DNA from: an uncultured Lachnospiraceae bacterium
GTDB lineage: Bacteria; Bacillota; Clostridia; Lachnospirales; Lachnospiraceae
Assembly: GCA_937965795.1 (NCBI GenBank)
Contig: CALCMD010000034.1
Coordinates: 1-36,020, forward strand
Direction: 5' to 3'
Length of the DNA: 36,020 nucleotides
Position numbers and translations under genes: made by a program. Every line of letters starts with the position of its first letter. Position 1 is the stretch's first letter. Below, piece after piece: positions 1 to 7,244 of the stretch. The notes beneath the pieces were generated by a model that was given only the letters and a program-made list of their open reading frames with translations, did not search any database and was not told the origin of the DNA.

Positions 1-46
1 TTAATTTGATGCGACTGCGTCGCCACTGGTAATAAGAAAATGCCGC

Positions 47-1558
47 TTAACATTTCGCTGCTTCGAACTGCCACGTCCCCACATGCTGGAATCCGTATTT
101 TTCCAGACACCGGATCTGTTTAGGTGTGGTAAGCCCTTCTTTTTTGCGCTTGTCCAAACGGTCTAAAATTTTCGCTGCTTTTCCGCAGCAGTCGATTTGG
201 TCGGGCAGGATGCCCAGCTTTTCAAGCGTAGCTTTCTGCTTATCAGTTACCGATCCTATTTCCCATCCAAAAGCTGGCACGTATCCGGATAAATCTTCCG
301 CCTGGATACTCATTTCGAACTGCAGCGGGTCTACCAGTTTCTGCTTCCTGCGTTTCATTTCGGCAAGCTGCTTCGCCAGTGATTCTTCGCGCTGCGCAAC
401 GACATCTTCTGACGCTGTCTTTTCTGCTTCCTCGATGTCGATCGGGCAGCCTGTCTCTTTCTCCATGTTCTCCGTCATTTTCTGTTCCACTTCTGCGTCC
501 TGGCAGATCAGGCTTGCAGGGCGGCAGAGCTCGTGGCGTTCCGTATGCCACAAAAAATCTAAAAGCAGAAGATGGTCTTTTCCAGGCGCAAGCCTCGTCC
601 CGCGCCCCACCATCTGGCAATAAAGGCTGCGAACTTTTGTCGGTCGCAGCACTACGACACAATCTACAGACGGGCAGTCCCAGCCTTCTGTCAACAGCAT
701 GGAGTTGCAGAGTACGTTGTATTCGCCACGGTCAAACGCTGCAAGCACTTCTGCTCTGTCCTGGCTGTCCCCATTTACTTCCGCGGCGCGGAACCCATTC
801 TCATTCAGGATGTCCCGGAATTTCTGGCTCGTCTTTACCAAGGGGAGGAATACAACTGTTTTCTTTTCCATGCAGTATTTTTCCATTTCTTCTGCGATCC
901 CATGCAGATAAGGATCCAGGGCTGTCCCAATATCATTGGCTTTAAAATCCCCGGCCTGTACGCTAACACCTGTCATATCAATCTTCAGCGGGATTGTAAG
1001 GGCTTTTATTGGTGATAAAAACCCTTCCTTAATGGCTTTTGGAAGAGTATATTCGTATGCCAGGCTTTCAAAAAATTGCCCCAGGTTTCTCATATCGCCC
1101 CGGTCTGGCGTGGCTGTCACGCCAAGGACTTTCGCTTTCGGGAAATGGTCCAGCACTCTCTGGTAGCTGTCTGACAGGCAGTGATGCGCTTCATCAATGA
1201 TGATGGTGTCAAAATAGTCTTCTGTGAAATTAGAAAGCCGTTTTTCCCGCATCATGGTCTGTACAGAGCCGACCACCACCCGAAACCAGCTCCCAAGGCA
1301 TGACTCCTCTGCTTTCTCCACTGCGCAACCAAGGCCAGTGGATTTATGTATTTTGTCAGCCGCCTGTTCAAGAAGTTCTCCCCTATGCGCTAAAATCAGC
1401 ACACGGTCACCGTGACGGACGCAATCCTCTGTCACCTTAGCGAACACGATTGTCTTGCCGCATCCGGTCGGGAGCACCAGCAGCGTACGGTTTACGCCGC
1501 CGTCCCACTGCTCAAAGATTGCATCCTTGGCTTCCTTCTGGTATGGTCTTAATTCCAT
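47..1558 (-). CDS. Phage DEAD/DEAH-box superfamily 2 helicase
   Basis: An SF2 helicase expected to unwind DNA during phage replication. Visible motifs, in order, are Walker A PTGCGKT near residue 30, DEAH near residue 122, TATP near residue 150 and the arginine-finger motif GRGTRLAPGKD near residue 325. I chose the ATG at 1558 (protein start MELRPYQKEA) because AAGGAG lies 8 bases upstream; a GTG three codons earlier overlaps that ribosome binding site. DUF669 ends 12 bases upstream, so the two are co-transcribed. After the TAA stop, the same frame continues to the window edge with codons resembling the usual C-terminus of this family (a WR pair follows at the expected distance), so the stop may be a recent truncation. 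Family assignment is firm; the truncation is inference. Confidence 0.92.
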   Translation of the reverse strand: MELRPYQKEAKDAIFEQWDGGVNRTLLVLPTGCGKTIVFAKVTEDCVRHGDRVLILAHRGELLEQAADKIHKSTGLGCAVEKAEESCLGSWFRVVVGSVQTMMREKRLSNFTEDYFDTIIIDEAHHCLSDSYQRVLDHFPKAKVLGVTATPDRGDMRNLGQFFESLAYEYTLPKAIKEGFLSPIKALTIPLKIDMTGVSVQAGDFKANDIGTALDPYLHGIAEEMEKYCMEKKTVVFLPLVKTSQKFRDILNENGFRAAEVNGDSQDRAEVLAAFDRGEYNVLCNSMLLTEGWDCPSVDCVVVLRPTKVRSLYCQMVGRGTRLAPGKDHLLLLDFLWHTERHELCRPASLICQDAEVEQKMTENMEKETGCPIDIEEAEKTASEDVVAQREESLAKQLAEMKRRKQKLVDPLQFEMSIQAEDLSGYVPAFGWEIGSVTDKQKATLEKLGILPDQIDCCGKAAKILDRLDKRKKEGLTTPKQIRCLEKYGFQHVGTWQFEAAKC

Positions 1559-1570
1559 CTCCAACACTCC

Positions 1571-2008
1571 TTAAAAGCTTCCCGCCGTGTATCTTTTCGG
1601 CTCTTTTGGGTACAGCTTATCAATATGGTTGTATTTTTTCGCCGGGTCTTTCTTGCCCGGGTCAAGTGTCACACGCGCCCTGCCAGTGCATCCGGGCAGC
1701 GCGTTCCAGTTCATGCGCAGCTCTTCCCCCTTCTTTTTTAAGCCGACGCCGCAGAACAGCTCTGAAAGCTTCCATTCCATCTTGGAATGCAGGATATAAT
1801 TATTCCTGATCGTCGCAGTGCTGCCGTCCGGCGCCTGGATGTTAAAATATACGACTGCCATGTTACACGGCGGGATTTTGTCGCTCCCGTCAAAACGTGC
1901 CCGGTCATAGTGGTCGATTATGAAATCATAATCACCTTCCGGCAGTTCCAAAAAATTGCTGTCATTCTTAATAGTGTCGTTCCAGTCAAAACTTCTTTCT
2001 TCAGCCAT
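1571..2008 (-). CDS. DUF669 family phage protein
   Basis: A 145-residue protein of the DUF669 type, found in siphophage replication modules between an AAA ATPase and a helicase, as here. Recognisable features are the N-terminal FDWNDTI segment, the LPEGDYDFIIDHYDRARF segment and a lysine-rich C-terminus. It is probably an accessory or ssDNA-binding-like replication protein; the biochemical role is not established and cannot be read from the sequence. AAGGAGG lies about 9 bases before the ATG at 2008. It is 14 bases downstream of the AAA_24 gene and 12 upstream of the helicase. No membrane segment or known catalytic motif is visible. Confidence 0.85.
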   Translation of the reverse strand: MAEERSFDWNDTIKNDSNFLELPEGDYDFIIDHYDRARFDGSDKIPPCNMAVVYFNIQAPDGSTATIRNNYILHSKMEWKLSELFCGVGLKKKGEELRMNWNALPGCTGRARVTLDPGKKDPAKKYNHIDKLYPKEPKRYTAGSF

Positions 2009-2022
2009 GGTATATGCCCTCC

Positions 2023-3156
2023 TTAATTAAACGGAATTTCTTCCTTTTCTTTCATCTCTTTGATCATTGCCAGCACCTGCGGCCATGCATCTATCAGGCA
2101 CCCATCAATGAATTCCTTTTCATAATTCCAGATCTCCATATCTGCCGTATAATACCCTCTTGCTGCTACAACGTTCTGGATGTCCCAGTCGCTGACATCA
2201 TTGGCTTCCATCAGGTCACGCAGGGACTTTGGTATCCTTTCATCCAGCCCGGATGTTTTTGGCTGGTTAATGGGCAGGCTCATCTGTTCTCCATTTGCCA
2301 TGCCGCCAGGTACCGCTGTTTCCGTCGGTGCTTTAGTCTCCTGCCTGGCGTGGGTATCTTCCGGCATTGGATTTCTGCTCTGCGCAGTGGCGGGAGGCGA
2401 CTGCGCAGGCCTGTTGCTGCCCGAAGAACTGTTTGGAATAATATGTGCAATAGCCTCGTATTCAAATGGCACTTCTTCCGGAAGCCCATACCGGTTCTTT
2501 GCATCCCAACAGGGGTGGTGCTGCGTATACATTACACGCTTCCCACCTTGGGCTTTGTGTTTTTTGCCATCCTTATCTGCAGCTATAGAGTAGGTCTTAT
2601 AGTTGGCAAACAGCAGCATATCCGCCCACTCTTTTACCAGCGGCGAAGTCTGCGAGGATGTCTTCTTGCCAAGTTTCAGTTCGTATCGGTCATAAGCCCC
2701 CATTTCATCCGGCTGTTCAAATTTTCTGATTTGCGCATGTGCAGTTAGCACCACGTTGACACCTGCTTTCACGACGTCTGACAGCCGGTTCAGGAAACGC
2801 CCAAATTCTTCTTTCGCGTAGACATATCCGTTACCATATCCAAAATCCTCGATACCGCTCTTGTGGTGCTTATCACAGATTGCCTCAATGCACATCTGCT
2901 CCGCCCAGTCAATCGTGTCTATGACAAGGGTCCTGCAGGTTCCAGGATTAGTTTTTACATAGTCGATCTGATCCAGCAGCATCTGCCAGCTGGACGCCTC
3001 TGGGAGTCTTCCCACATCCATATCCTTTGTGCTTCCCTCCGTGTCAATAAACACCGGATCGGGGAAGTGGGACGCAAAGGTTGATTTGCCTATCCCTTCG
3101 GGTCCATAGACCACCACCTTTTTCGCTCCCGGGATCTTCCCTCTGATGATCTCCAT
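2023..3156 (-). CDS. Phage RecA-like nucleotide-binding protein (AAA_24 family)
   Basis: An ATP-binding protein with Walker A GPEGIGKST near residue 18, a Walker B-like TLVIDTIDWAE near residue 75 and a sensor-like VVLTAHAQ near residue 130, the arrangement of the AAA_24/phage nucleotide-binding group that includes Sak4-type recombination proteins. The C-terminal third (after about residue 230) is low complexity (Ser/Pro/Gln-rich) before a conserved-looking end. The ATG at 3156 is preferred: it overlaps the upstream stop as TAATG and has AGGTG 7 bases upstream, while an ATG seven codons earlier lacks a site. A role in single-strand annealing or recombination is inferred from family and from the neighbouring ATPase and DUF669. 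Confidence 0.82.
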   Translation of the reverse strand: MEIIRGKIPGAKKVVVYGPEGIGKSTFASHFPDPVFIDTEGSTKDMDVGRLPEASSWQMLLDQIDYVKTNPGTCRTLVIDTIDWAEQMCIEAICDKHHKSGIEDFGYGNGYVYAKEEFGRFLNRLSDVVKAGVNVVLTAHAQIRKFEQPDEMGAYDRYELKLGKKTSSQTSPLVKEWADMLLFANYKTYSIAADKDGKKHKAQGGKRVMYTQHHPCWDAKNRYGLPEEVPFEYEAIAHIIPNSSSGSNRPAQSPPATAQSRNPMPEDTHARQETKAPTETAVPGGMANGEQMSLPINQPKTSGLDERIPKSLRDLMEANDVSDWDIQNVVAARGYYTADMEIWNYEKEFIDGCLIDAWPQVLAMIKEMKEKEEIPFN

Positions 3157-4457
3157 TAAAATACACCTGCCTTCCATTTTGTTTTCTTATTTTCCGCGGC
3201 GGCCGGTTGCTCCTGCCCTGCCACATATCCATCCTCAATGATGATGGTACACTCGTCCCCAGTAGATACCCTTGTAGCAATCGCCTGCAGTCCTTCCTGT
3301 TCCAGCCACTGTCCAAACTCGTTCAGCGTATCCCTGTCCATCTGCTCCAGCTTGTCCAGGAGGACAAACCCGCATTTGGGGTTCAGCTTTCTTACAATCG
3401 CCGTCGATACCTTCAAGCGGTCAGAACCAGACATGTTATCCCATTTCTGCCCCATGTATACAAGCTCGCCATCTTTCACGGATAACTCCGGAAGCGGCAG
3501 CTCTGCCGAACCAAGAAGGTCTGTTTTCTGTTTTCGAGTATCCTCGATCTGTTTCGTCAGTTCATCGTACTGGCGAGCATATTCCCTGGCGTCCTCTTCT
3601 GCTTTGTCTTTATCGAAGTTCGCCCTGACTTTCCGGTTGATTTCCTCGATGTCTGCAAGGCTCGCCTCAAGCTCCGCCGTGGATTCATCCTGTAAGTCCT
3701 TTGCCGTCATATGCGCAACACGCAGGTCTGCTTTTGCCTTTTCAAGCTCCTGCGTTTTCTTATCAAGCTGTACCTGCATCGCGTCTACTTCCTGCGTCAG
3801 GAAAGCAACGGACTGTCTCAGGCGTTCGGCCTGATTCCTTTTCCGCTGGTTCTCCCCGTTCCTAGCAAGGATGTCCTGCTGCTGCCGGAGCAGTTCGGAC
3901 GGGGATACCAGATCTTTCGGCACATCCGGATAAAATGGCTGCTCCTTCGCATACTTCTTTTTCTGGTCTGCGATACGTCCAAGCGTCTGCCGTTCGTTGT
4001 AAAGCTCTGTTTCCTTCTTCTCCAGTTCTGTCAGTCTGTCGCCCACACCGATGATCTGCAGGAGGGTCTGCGCTTTCTTCCGGTTGTCCGCCTCCATGAA
4101 CCGCGGGAGGTCAAGCGCAAGCTGCTCCACGAACTCGTTCAGGAGCTGCTGCCCTCCTTTATTGCCCTGCGGGTCAGTCACTTTCAGGGAACTGTTCTTG
4201 CCCTTACGCTCCGCGATCAGGCCGTTACTCATTACAATGTGAAGGTTTGGCGGAATAACCGAGTCCTTCCGCTGCGCCTCTGAAGGGCGGTACCTATCTC
4301 CACCCAGTGCCCATGCGATGGAATCCAGTACAGAGGTTTTGCCCTGATTGTTGTTTCCTCCGATGACCGTCAGCCCGTTTGCCGTCGGCTCAATTTTCAC
4401 CGCCTTGATACGCTTGACGTTTTCAATCTCGAGTTTATTGATCTTAATGTTATCCAT
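3156..4457 (-). CDS. Phage SMC/SbcC-like AAA ATPase
   Basis: A 433-residue ABC/SMC-type ATPase. Walker A is GGNNNQGKTS near residue 34. A long charged coiled coil spans about residues 140-310 and includes Gln/Lys/Glu-rich helices. The signature-like NMSGSDRLKVSTAI lies near residue 340 and the Walker B-like segment CGFVLLDKLEQMD near 365. It is much shorter than bacterial SbcC or RecN and lacks a zinc hook, matching the phage type that accompanies recombination proteins. The ATG at 4457 follows CGGAGG at about 8 bases. Its stop overlaps the next start (TAATG), indicating translational coupling. In the Walker B segment Lys stands where many ABC proteins have Glu. Confidence 0.85.
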   Translation of the reverse strand: MDNIKINKLEIENVKRIKAVKIEPTANGLTVIGGNNNQGKTSVLDSIAWALGGDRYRPSEAQRKDSVIPPNLHIVMSNGLIAERKGKNSSLKVTDPQGNKGGQQLLNEFVEQLALDLPRFMEADNRKKAQTLLQIIGVGDRLTELEKKETELYNERQTLGRIADQKKKYAKEQPFYPDVPKDLVSPSELLRQQQDILARNGENQRKRNQAERLRQSVAFLTQEVDAMQVQLDKKTQELEKAKADLRVAHMTAKDLQDESTAELEASLADIEEINRKVRANFDKDKAEEDAREYARQYDELTKQIEDTRKQKTDLLGSAELPLPELSVKDGELVYMGQKWDNMSGSDRLKVSTAIVRKLNPKCGFVLLDKLEQMDRDTLNEFGQWLEQEGLQAIATRVSTGDECTIIIEDGYVAGQEQPAAAENKKTKWKAGVF

Positions 4458-4493
4458 TGCTTTTACCTCCGTTTTCGTGGTATAATCACTTTG

Positions 4494-4787
4494 TTAAATA
4501 TTTTCATGCCGCCCTGGCGCTGTTCCCGCAGCCCGGGGCTCTTTCTTTTCCCGCATGACCTCATGCGATGCCTTGTCGATGATTAGACTTTCTCTGCGTT
4601 CAATTCCCCGGTCTACCAGGTACAGATACAGCTTGTCCTCAAAAACCACCAGCCACTCATCCGGGTTCAATCCAGATAAACTTATGATTTTCCTCTGTGC
4701 CCTTCTCGGCCTGTGCGCATTCTGCACACTCTTCGGCGTTCCCGGCTTCGGACTGTTCGCATTCTGTCTGTCCTTCGGTGTTTCCAT
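4494..4787 (-). CDS. Small phage protein with a DUF6906-like core
   Basis: A 97-residue protein. The central GLNPDEWLVVFEDKLYLYLVD resembles small phage proteins with an LNP-x-x-WLVV core (DUF6906-like), after a basic Arg/Lys segment. I chose the ATG at 4787 because GGTGGAGG lies about 5 bases upstream. The upstream part of the open frame only shadows the other gene. It overlaps the end of the 4657-5070 gene out of frame by about 130 bases, which is long even for phage. Both frames look protein-like in the overlap. Function unknown. Confidence 0.6.
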   Translation of the reverse strand: METPKDRQNANSPKPGTPKSVQNAHRPRRAQRKIISLSGLNPDEWLVVFEDKLYLYLVDRGIERRESLIIDKASHEVMREKKEPRAAGTAPGRHENI

Positions 4788-5070
4788 CTTCCCCTCCACC
4801 TTCTTCCCCGCAGTGTATCTGTCCCAGCTCCGTCTGCGTCCCGTTATAAGCATCCACGTAATAAACATCCGGATGCGCTTCGTTCTTTGTGGCGCCAAAG
4901 ATTGTCAATCCTTCACTTTCCGACATGTGTGTTACTTTAACCGTGCCGCCGCACGCACTCATGTCTATGTTCGTCAGCCCGTATTTCCTCCGCATGGCGT
5001 CCATTGCTTCCACCAGAGGAATGAAGTCCGGCGCCGCCTCCGGCCACTTCTCCTTTGTCATTTCCTGCAT
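4657..5070 (-). CDS. Hypothetical phage protein with acidic tail
   Basis: A 137-residue protein with an ordered N-terminal part (to about residue 75, including KYGLTNIDMSACGGTVKVTH) followed by a Gly/Glu/Cys-rich, probably disordered tail. The ATG at 5070 has GGAGG 8 bases upstream; an alternative ATG at 5103 also has GGGGGAGG but at 10 bases and would overlap the preceding gene by more. The last 130 bases overlap the next gene out of frame, which probably explains the odd composition of the tail. No family recognised; the position in the early operon suggests an accessory replication or host-takeover protein. Confidence 0.62.
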   Translation of the reverse strand: MQEMTKEKWPEAAPDFIPLVEAMDAMRRKYGLTNIDMSACGGTVKVTHMSESEGLTIFGATKNEAHPDVYYVDAYNGTQTELGQIHCGEEGGGEDGNTEGQTECEQSEAGNAEECAECAQAEKGTEENHKFIWIEPG

Positions 5071-5285
5071 CTTGCTTTCCTCCTCCGTCTTTTCCTTCTC
5101 CATTTGCCGATCGCCTCCCCCAGTTTTTCCGCCCAATCTTCCGCCGTACATGCGATTATGATCCCGATCACATATGCGTACATAATGATGATCCACGCAT
5201 CAGCCCTCGTCATCGTCGCATCCGCTGGCGGGAAGTTGTAGAATACGAATGCCGAGAATGCGAACCCGAAAAAATGTTTAGCCAT
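5058..5285 (-). CDS. Small phage membrane protein
   Basis: A 75-residue protein. A hydrophobic N-terminal segment (HFFGFAFSAFVFYNF) and a second membrane helix (WIIIMYAYVIGIIIACTA) are followed by a very basic tail (KWRRKRRRRKARCRK), predicting a membrane hairpin or signal-anchor with a cytoplasmic positive end. The ATG at 5285 is selected by AGGAGG about 9 bases upstream. The end overlaps the start of the next gene by 13 bases. Function unknown. Confidence 0.65.
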   Translation of the reverse strand: MAKHFFGFAFSAFVFYNFPPADATMTRADAWIIIMYAYVIGIIIACTAEDWAEKLGEAIGKWRRKRRRRKARCRK

Positions 5286-5321
5286 CGTCTTTCTCCTCCT
5301 TGCCTGGCTTGTCCTTTGTCT

Positions 5322-5339
5322 TACCGCCTTCAGGCGGTA
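5322..5339 (-). other. Perfect hairpin over a stop codon
   Basis: TACCGCC and GGCGGTA are separated by TGAA, with the TGA stop of the 5330-5485 gene in the loop. There is no U-tract on either side, so it is not a standard terminator. It could affect coupling, decay or release. No function is established. Confidence 0.5.
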
Positions 5340-5485
5340 TTCATCTGTAAATACCTCAGATTCTGTTCCGCAATGGTTTTCAGAATCTTCTCGGTTTCCT
5401 CCTGTGTCTTGTCTCTGCAATAATCATCACAAATATGTATGGTCGTTTCGTCCAGGTGCAGCGTCTGTACAATGTTCCCTTCCAT
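5330..5485 (-). CDS. Small conserved phage protein
   Basis: A 51-residue protein containing HLDETTIHICDDYC followed by a KTQEETEKILKTIAEQ helix, a pattern seen in small uncharacterised proteins of Firmicutes phages and integrative elements. The ATG at 5485 has GGGAGGTGG 8 bases upstream; the in-frame ATG at 5548 has no usable site. The stop codon lies inside a perfect short inverted repeat (5322-5339). The same frame is open upstream to about 5671 without a start codon, described separately. Confidence 0.6.
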   Translation of the reverse strand: MEGNIVQTLHLDETTIHICDDYCRDKTQEETEKILKTIAEQNLRYLQMNTA

Positions 5486-5671
5486 AAAAACCACCTCCCG
5501 GTTAAAATCTATGCTTCCGTGTTTGTACACGTTTCCTGTTTTTATCATCCAGACATATCCCAGATGTCCCCCTCTTAATTCATAACTATCCCGGAATACA
5601 GCATATCCGGCTATTCCCTGCCCTGATTCCCTGAAAGCTATTGCTTTTCTTATGCTTCTCCTCTATCCTGT
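5486..5671 (-). pseudogene. Open reading-frame remnant without start codon
   Basis: The frame of the 5330-5485 gene stays open upstream for about 60 codons and reads like real protein (GYAVFRDSYELRGGHLGYVW, then MIKTGNVYKHGSIDF), yet has no ATG, GTG or TTG before a stop at about 5672. It ends where the first plus-strand cassette begins (promoter 5641-5669). My reading is that the cassette cut off the 5' part of a minus-strand gene, leaving a remnant in front of the downstream gene. Alternatively it is an open frame by chance. Confidence 0.4.
5641..5669 (+). promoter_or_regulatory. Promoter of cassette 1
   Basis: TTGCTT and TATCCT with a 17-base spacer. It aligns with the two better-matched promoters of cassettes 2 and 3. 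Downstream follows the conserved leader, a GGC/GCC hairpin and then GAGTACATAGAAAGGAGA. Confidence 0.6.
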
Positions 5672-5717
5672 TCGTACAGGCTGTTGCCGCGCCGAGTACA
5701 TAGAAAGGAGAACAGGA

Positions 5718-6104
5718 ATGAGATTAAATCCCGATTGTATACGTGACATACTTCTCACTGTTGAAGAAAAATGTGATTTTGATATGCCCTGGGAATATAA
5801 CAAGGACGACATTGACAGTGATTATCTTTGCAATTATTCCCATAACGAAATCGTTTACCATATTCGTCAAGCCGAAGAATCGCGTTTAATAACCGGTTTG
5901 CATTATTACGATGGAGGAAGCTCCGTCCTTATTAGTGATTTGTCTCCAAAAGGCCATGAATTTCTTTCCAACATTCGTTCAGATACTGTATGGAATGATG
6001 TAAAAGAAGTGAGTACCAAAGTTGGCTCCAGGTCATTAACCGCAATCACGCAAATTGCATCCGGCGTCATTACTCAAATAATTAAACATCAGCTTGGAAT
6101 ATGA
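5718..6104 (+). CDS. DUF2513-like protein (cassette 1)
   Basis: A 128-residue protein resembling DUF2513: N-terminal helix RLNPDCIRDILLTVEE, then a winged-helix-like middle (HNEIVYHIRQAEESRLI, LSPKGHEFLSNIR) and a mildly hydrophobic C-terminal helix. The ATG at 5718 follows AAAGGAG; upstream in-frame codons belong to the leader. It reads against the phage early operon from its own promoter, and its last 16 bases overlap the end of the minus-strand gene 6089-6271. Autonomous transcription fits a lysogenic conversion (moron-like) gene. DUF2513 has no firmly established function. Confidence 0.75.
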   Translation: MRLNPDCIRDILLTVEEKCDFDMPWEYNKDDIDSDYLCNYSHNEIVYHIRQAEESRLITGLHYYDGGSSVLISDLSPKGHEFLSNIRSDTVWNDVKEVSTKVGSRSLTAITQIASGVITQIIKHQLGI

Positions 6105-6271
6105 AACATCTTTTTGACGGCCTTCATCGTATACTTCTGTATTGCTTCGTCCGATGGCAAATCGACACCACATTCGGAGTAGTACAGGAGTATTGCTGAA
6201 ACAGAAATCTTATAGCTAACTGCCTTCAAAACCGCATATACGGTTATGATAACCAACAATACTGTTGTCAT
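6089..6271 (-). CDS. Small single-pass membrane protein of the phage early operon
   Basis: A 60-residue protein with an N-terminal membrane helix (TTVLLVIITVYAVLKAVSY) and a soluble part containing GVDLPSDEAIQKYTMKAVK. Similar short proteins (membrane helix, Leu-Pro-x-Asp/Glu, then a helix) are common in Clostridia phages. The ATG at 6271 is preceded by a GGATAGGGGG ribosome-binding element shared with three other small minus genes here. The 3' end overlaps the plus-strand DUF2513 gene by 16 bases. Function unknown. Confidence 0.65.
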   Translation of the reverse strand: MTTVLLVIITVYAVLKAVSYKISVSAILLYYSECGVDLPSDEAIQKYTMKAVKKMFHIPS

Positions 6272-6281
6272 TTTCGCTTCG

Positions 6282-6392
6282 CCCCCTATCCCGCTTTCTT
6301 CTCTGTAAAATCTGTTGACTTTCTTTTCTCGTTCTCCTATTCTTTAGATACAGGCACTGCCATGCCGAGTACATAAGAGGAGAATAAAAATG
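6282..6392. repeat. Direct repeat copy A (promoter-leader element)
   Basis: A stretch of about 110 bases nearly identical to 7245-7359 over its first 70 bases and conserved at the leader. It contains, read on the plus strand, the minus-strand ribosome site CCCCCTATCCCGCTTTCT, the promoter, a small GGCA/TGCC hairpin, the GCCGAGTACAT box and the ribosome site of the plus gene. A third, more diverged copy covers about 5630-5720. Confidence 0.85.
6315..6343 (+). promoter_or_regulatory. Promoter of cassette 2
   Basis: TTGACT and TATTCT with a 17-base spacer. It is followed by a leader with a GGCA/TGCC hairpin and the ribosome site AGAGGAGAA before the ATG at 6390. Confidence 0.75.
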
Positions 6393-6854
6393 AAACAGCT
6401 TTTTGAAAATATTACTGATACTGCGTACAAAACTCTTGATTGGATACTTCACAATCCCGACTCACAACCCGCTGACAGATTCTTTGATGAACCTACTATC
6501 GACGGTCAAATAGAGTTACTCGAAAGAGACAAGTTAATCACTATCGATAATGTCGGTCATCTTAACATTACTGAACTTGGCCGCGCCGCTTTGTTAGAGC
6601 ACGATAAAATTGTTGAGCAACGCAAGATTACTGAGCAGCGCAGGCAAGAAGAATTAGAAGTATTTAAAAACATTTCTAATTCAGTTAAACAACAAGCCGA
6701 TGCAGCGATGACTCAGGCTGGCATTGCTATCGAAACATCTAAAAAAGCTGATGTAAAAGGATGGATTGCTGTAATAATTTCCGGATGTGTTATGCTTATC
6801 CAGCTTATAGTTAATTACCGTGAAATTTTAAACTTTATACGCAAAATTTTATGA
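6390..6854 (+). CDS. Winged-helix-like, tail-anchored protein (cassette 2)
   Basis: A 154-residue protein in three parts. An N-terminal winged-helix-like region spans about residues 1-70 and includes TIDGQIELLERDKLITIDNV and HLNITELGRAALLE. A charged coiled coil follows (about 70-120, KIVEQRKITEQRRQEELE). A single C-terminal membrane helix (WIAVIISGCVMLIQLIV) is near residue 127. The start has AGAGGAG about 8 bases upstream. It has its own promoter and is followed by an intrinsic terminator at 6925-6946, so it is a self-contained unit opposing the early operon. The 3' end overlaps the minus gene 6835-6996 by 20 bases. A membrane-tethered regulator or exclusion protein is possible; no family is assigned. 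Confidence 0.72.
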   Translation: MKQLFENITDTAYKTLDWILHNPDSQPADRFFDEPTIDGQIELLERDKLITIDNVGHLNITELGRAALLEHDKIVEQRKITEQRRQEELEVFKNISNSVKQQADAAMTQAGIAIETSKKADVKGWIAVIISGCVMLIQLIVNYREILNFIRKIL

Positions 6855-6996
6855 TTACCTCAATAGTCAATATAAGAAACCAGCATATTGAGACGAATAT
6901 GAGAGCAAACGTTGTGAACCTGTCAGAGCGTTCTGCTCTTTTTTTTGCGTATTCTATCTTCTCTTCCAGTGTCATGTCTTTATATTTTTTCTTCAT
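6835..6996 (-). CDS. Short phage membrane protein
   Basis: A 53-residue protein. A basic N-terminal helix (MTLEEKIEYAKKRAERSDR) is followed by one long hydrophobic segment (FALIFVSICWFLILTIEVII). The ATG at 6996 is preceded by GCGGGATAGGGGG, the same element used by the other small minus-strand genes, and the frame is clean to the TAA at 6835. It overlaps the plus-strand cassette 2 gene tail to tail and carries that gene's terminator, in antisense, inside its coding sequence. Function unknown. Confidence 0.68.
   Translation of the reverse strand: MKKKYKDMTLEEKIEYAKKRAERSDRFTTFALIFVSICWFLILTIEVIIKFCV
6925..6946 (+). terminator. Terminator of cassette 2
   Basis: AGAGC and GCTCT with loop GTTCT, followed by eight T. 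It lies 70 bases after the plus gene stop and inside the minus-strand gene 6835-6996. Confidence 0.8.
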
Positions 6997-7036
6997 CCCT
7001 TCCCACCCCCTATCCCGCTTTCTCTTTCAGCTCGTG

Positions 7037-7237
7037 CTAAACCTTCATCACAACAAAATCATTACAAATTGAATGATTGCTTTTATAACTGATGCTTGCA
7101 TATTCCTTGCCGTTCAATTTGTACACTGCTTCTTTTTCCAGTGTCTCGATGAATGACTTACATGCTTTTGTGATACAGCTGGCAAAGATGGTTGTCGCCT
7201 TTTCCCCTCCTGCAAAGTAAATGTCATATCGTTTCAT
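7037..7237 (-). CDS. Small soluble phage protein
   Basis: A 66-residue protein starting MKRYDIYFAGGEK, with alternating beta and alpha character (KATTIFASCITKACKSFIET, then YKLNGKEYASISYKS). The ATG at 7237 has GGATAGGAGGGGGTGA at ideal spacing, again the shared element. It lies between the small membrane gene at 6996 and the cassette 3 promoter. No membrane segment and no recognised family. It is the only minus gene in this block without a plus-strand partner overlapping its end. Confidence 0.65.
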   Translation of the reverse strand: MKRYDIYFAGGEKATTIFASCITKACKSFIETLEKEAVYKLNGKEYASISYKSNHSICNDFVVMKV

Positions 7238-7244
7238 TCTTTCA

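Noticed and set aside
126..1415. Several plus-strand frames opposite the helicase
   Set aside because: They lack ribosome sites and mirror the helicase codon pattern.
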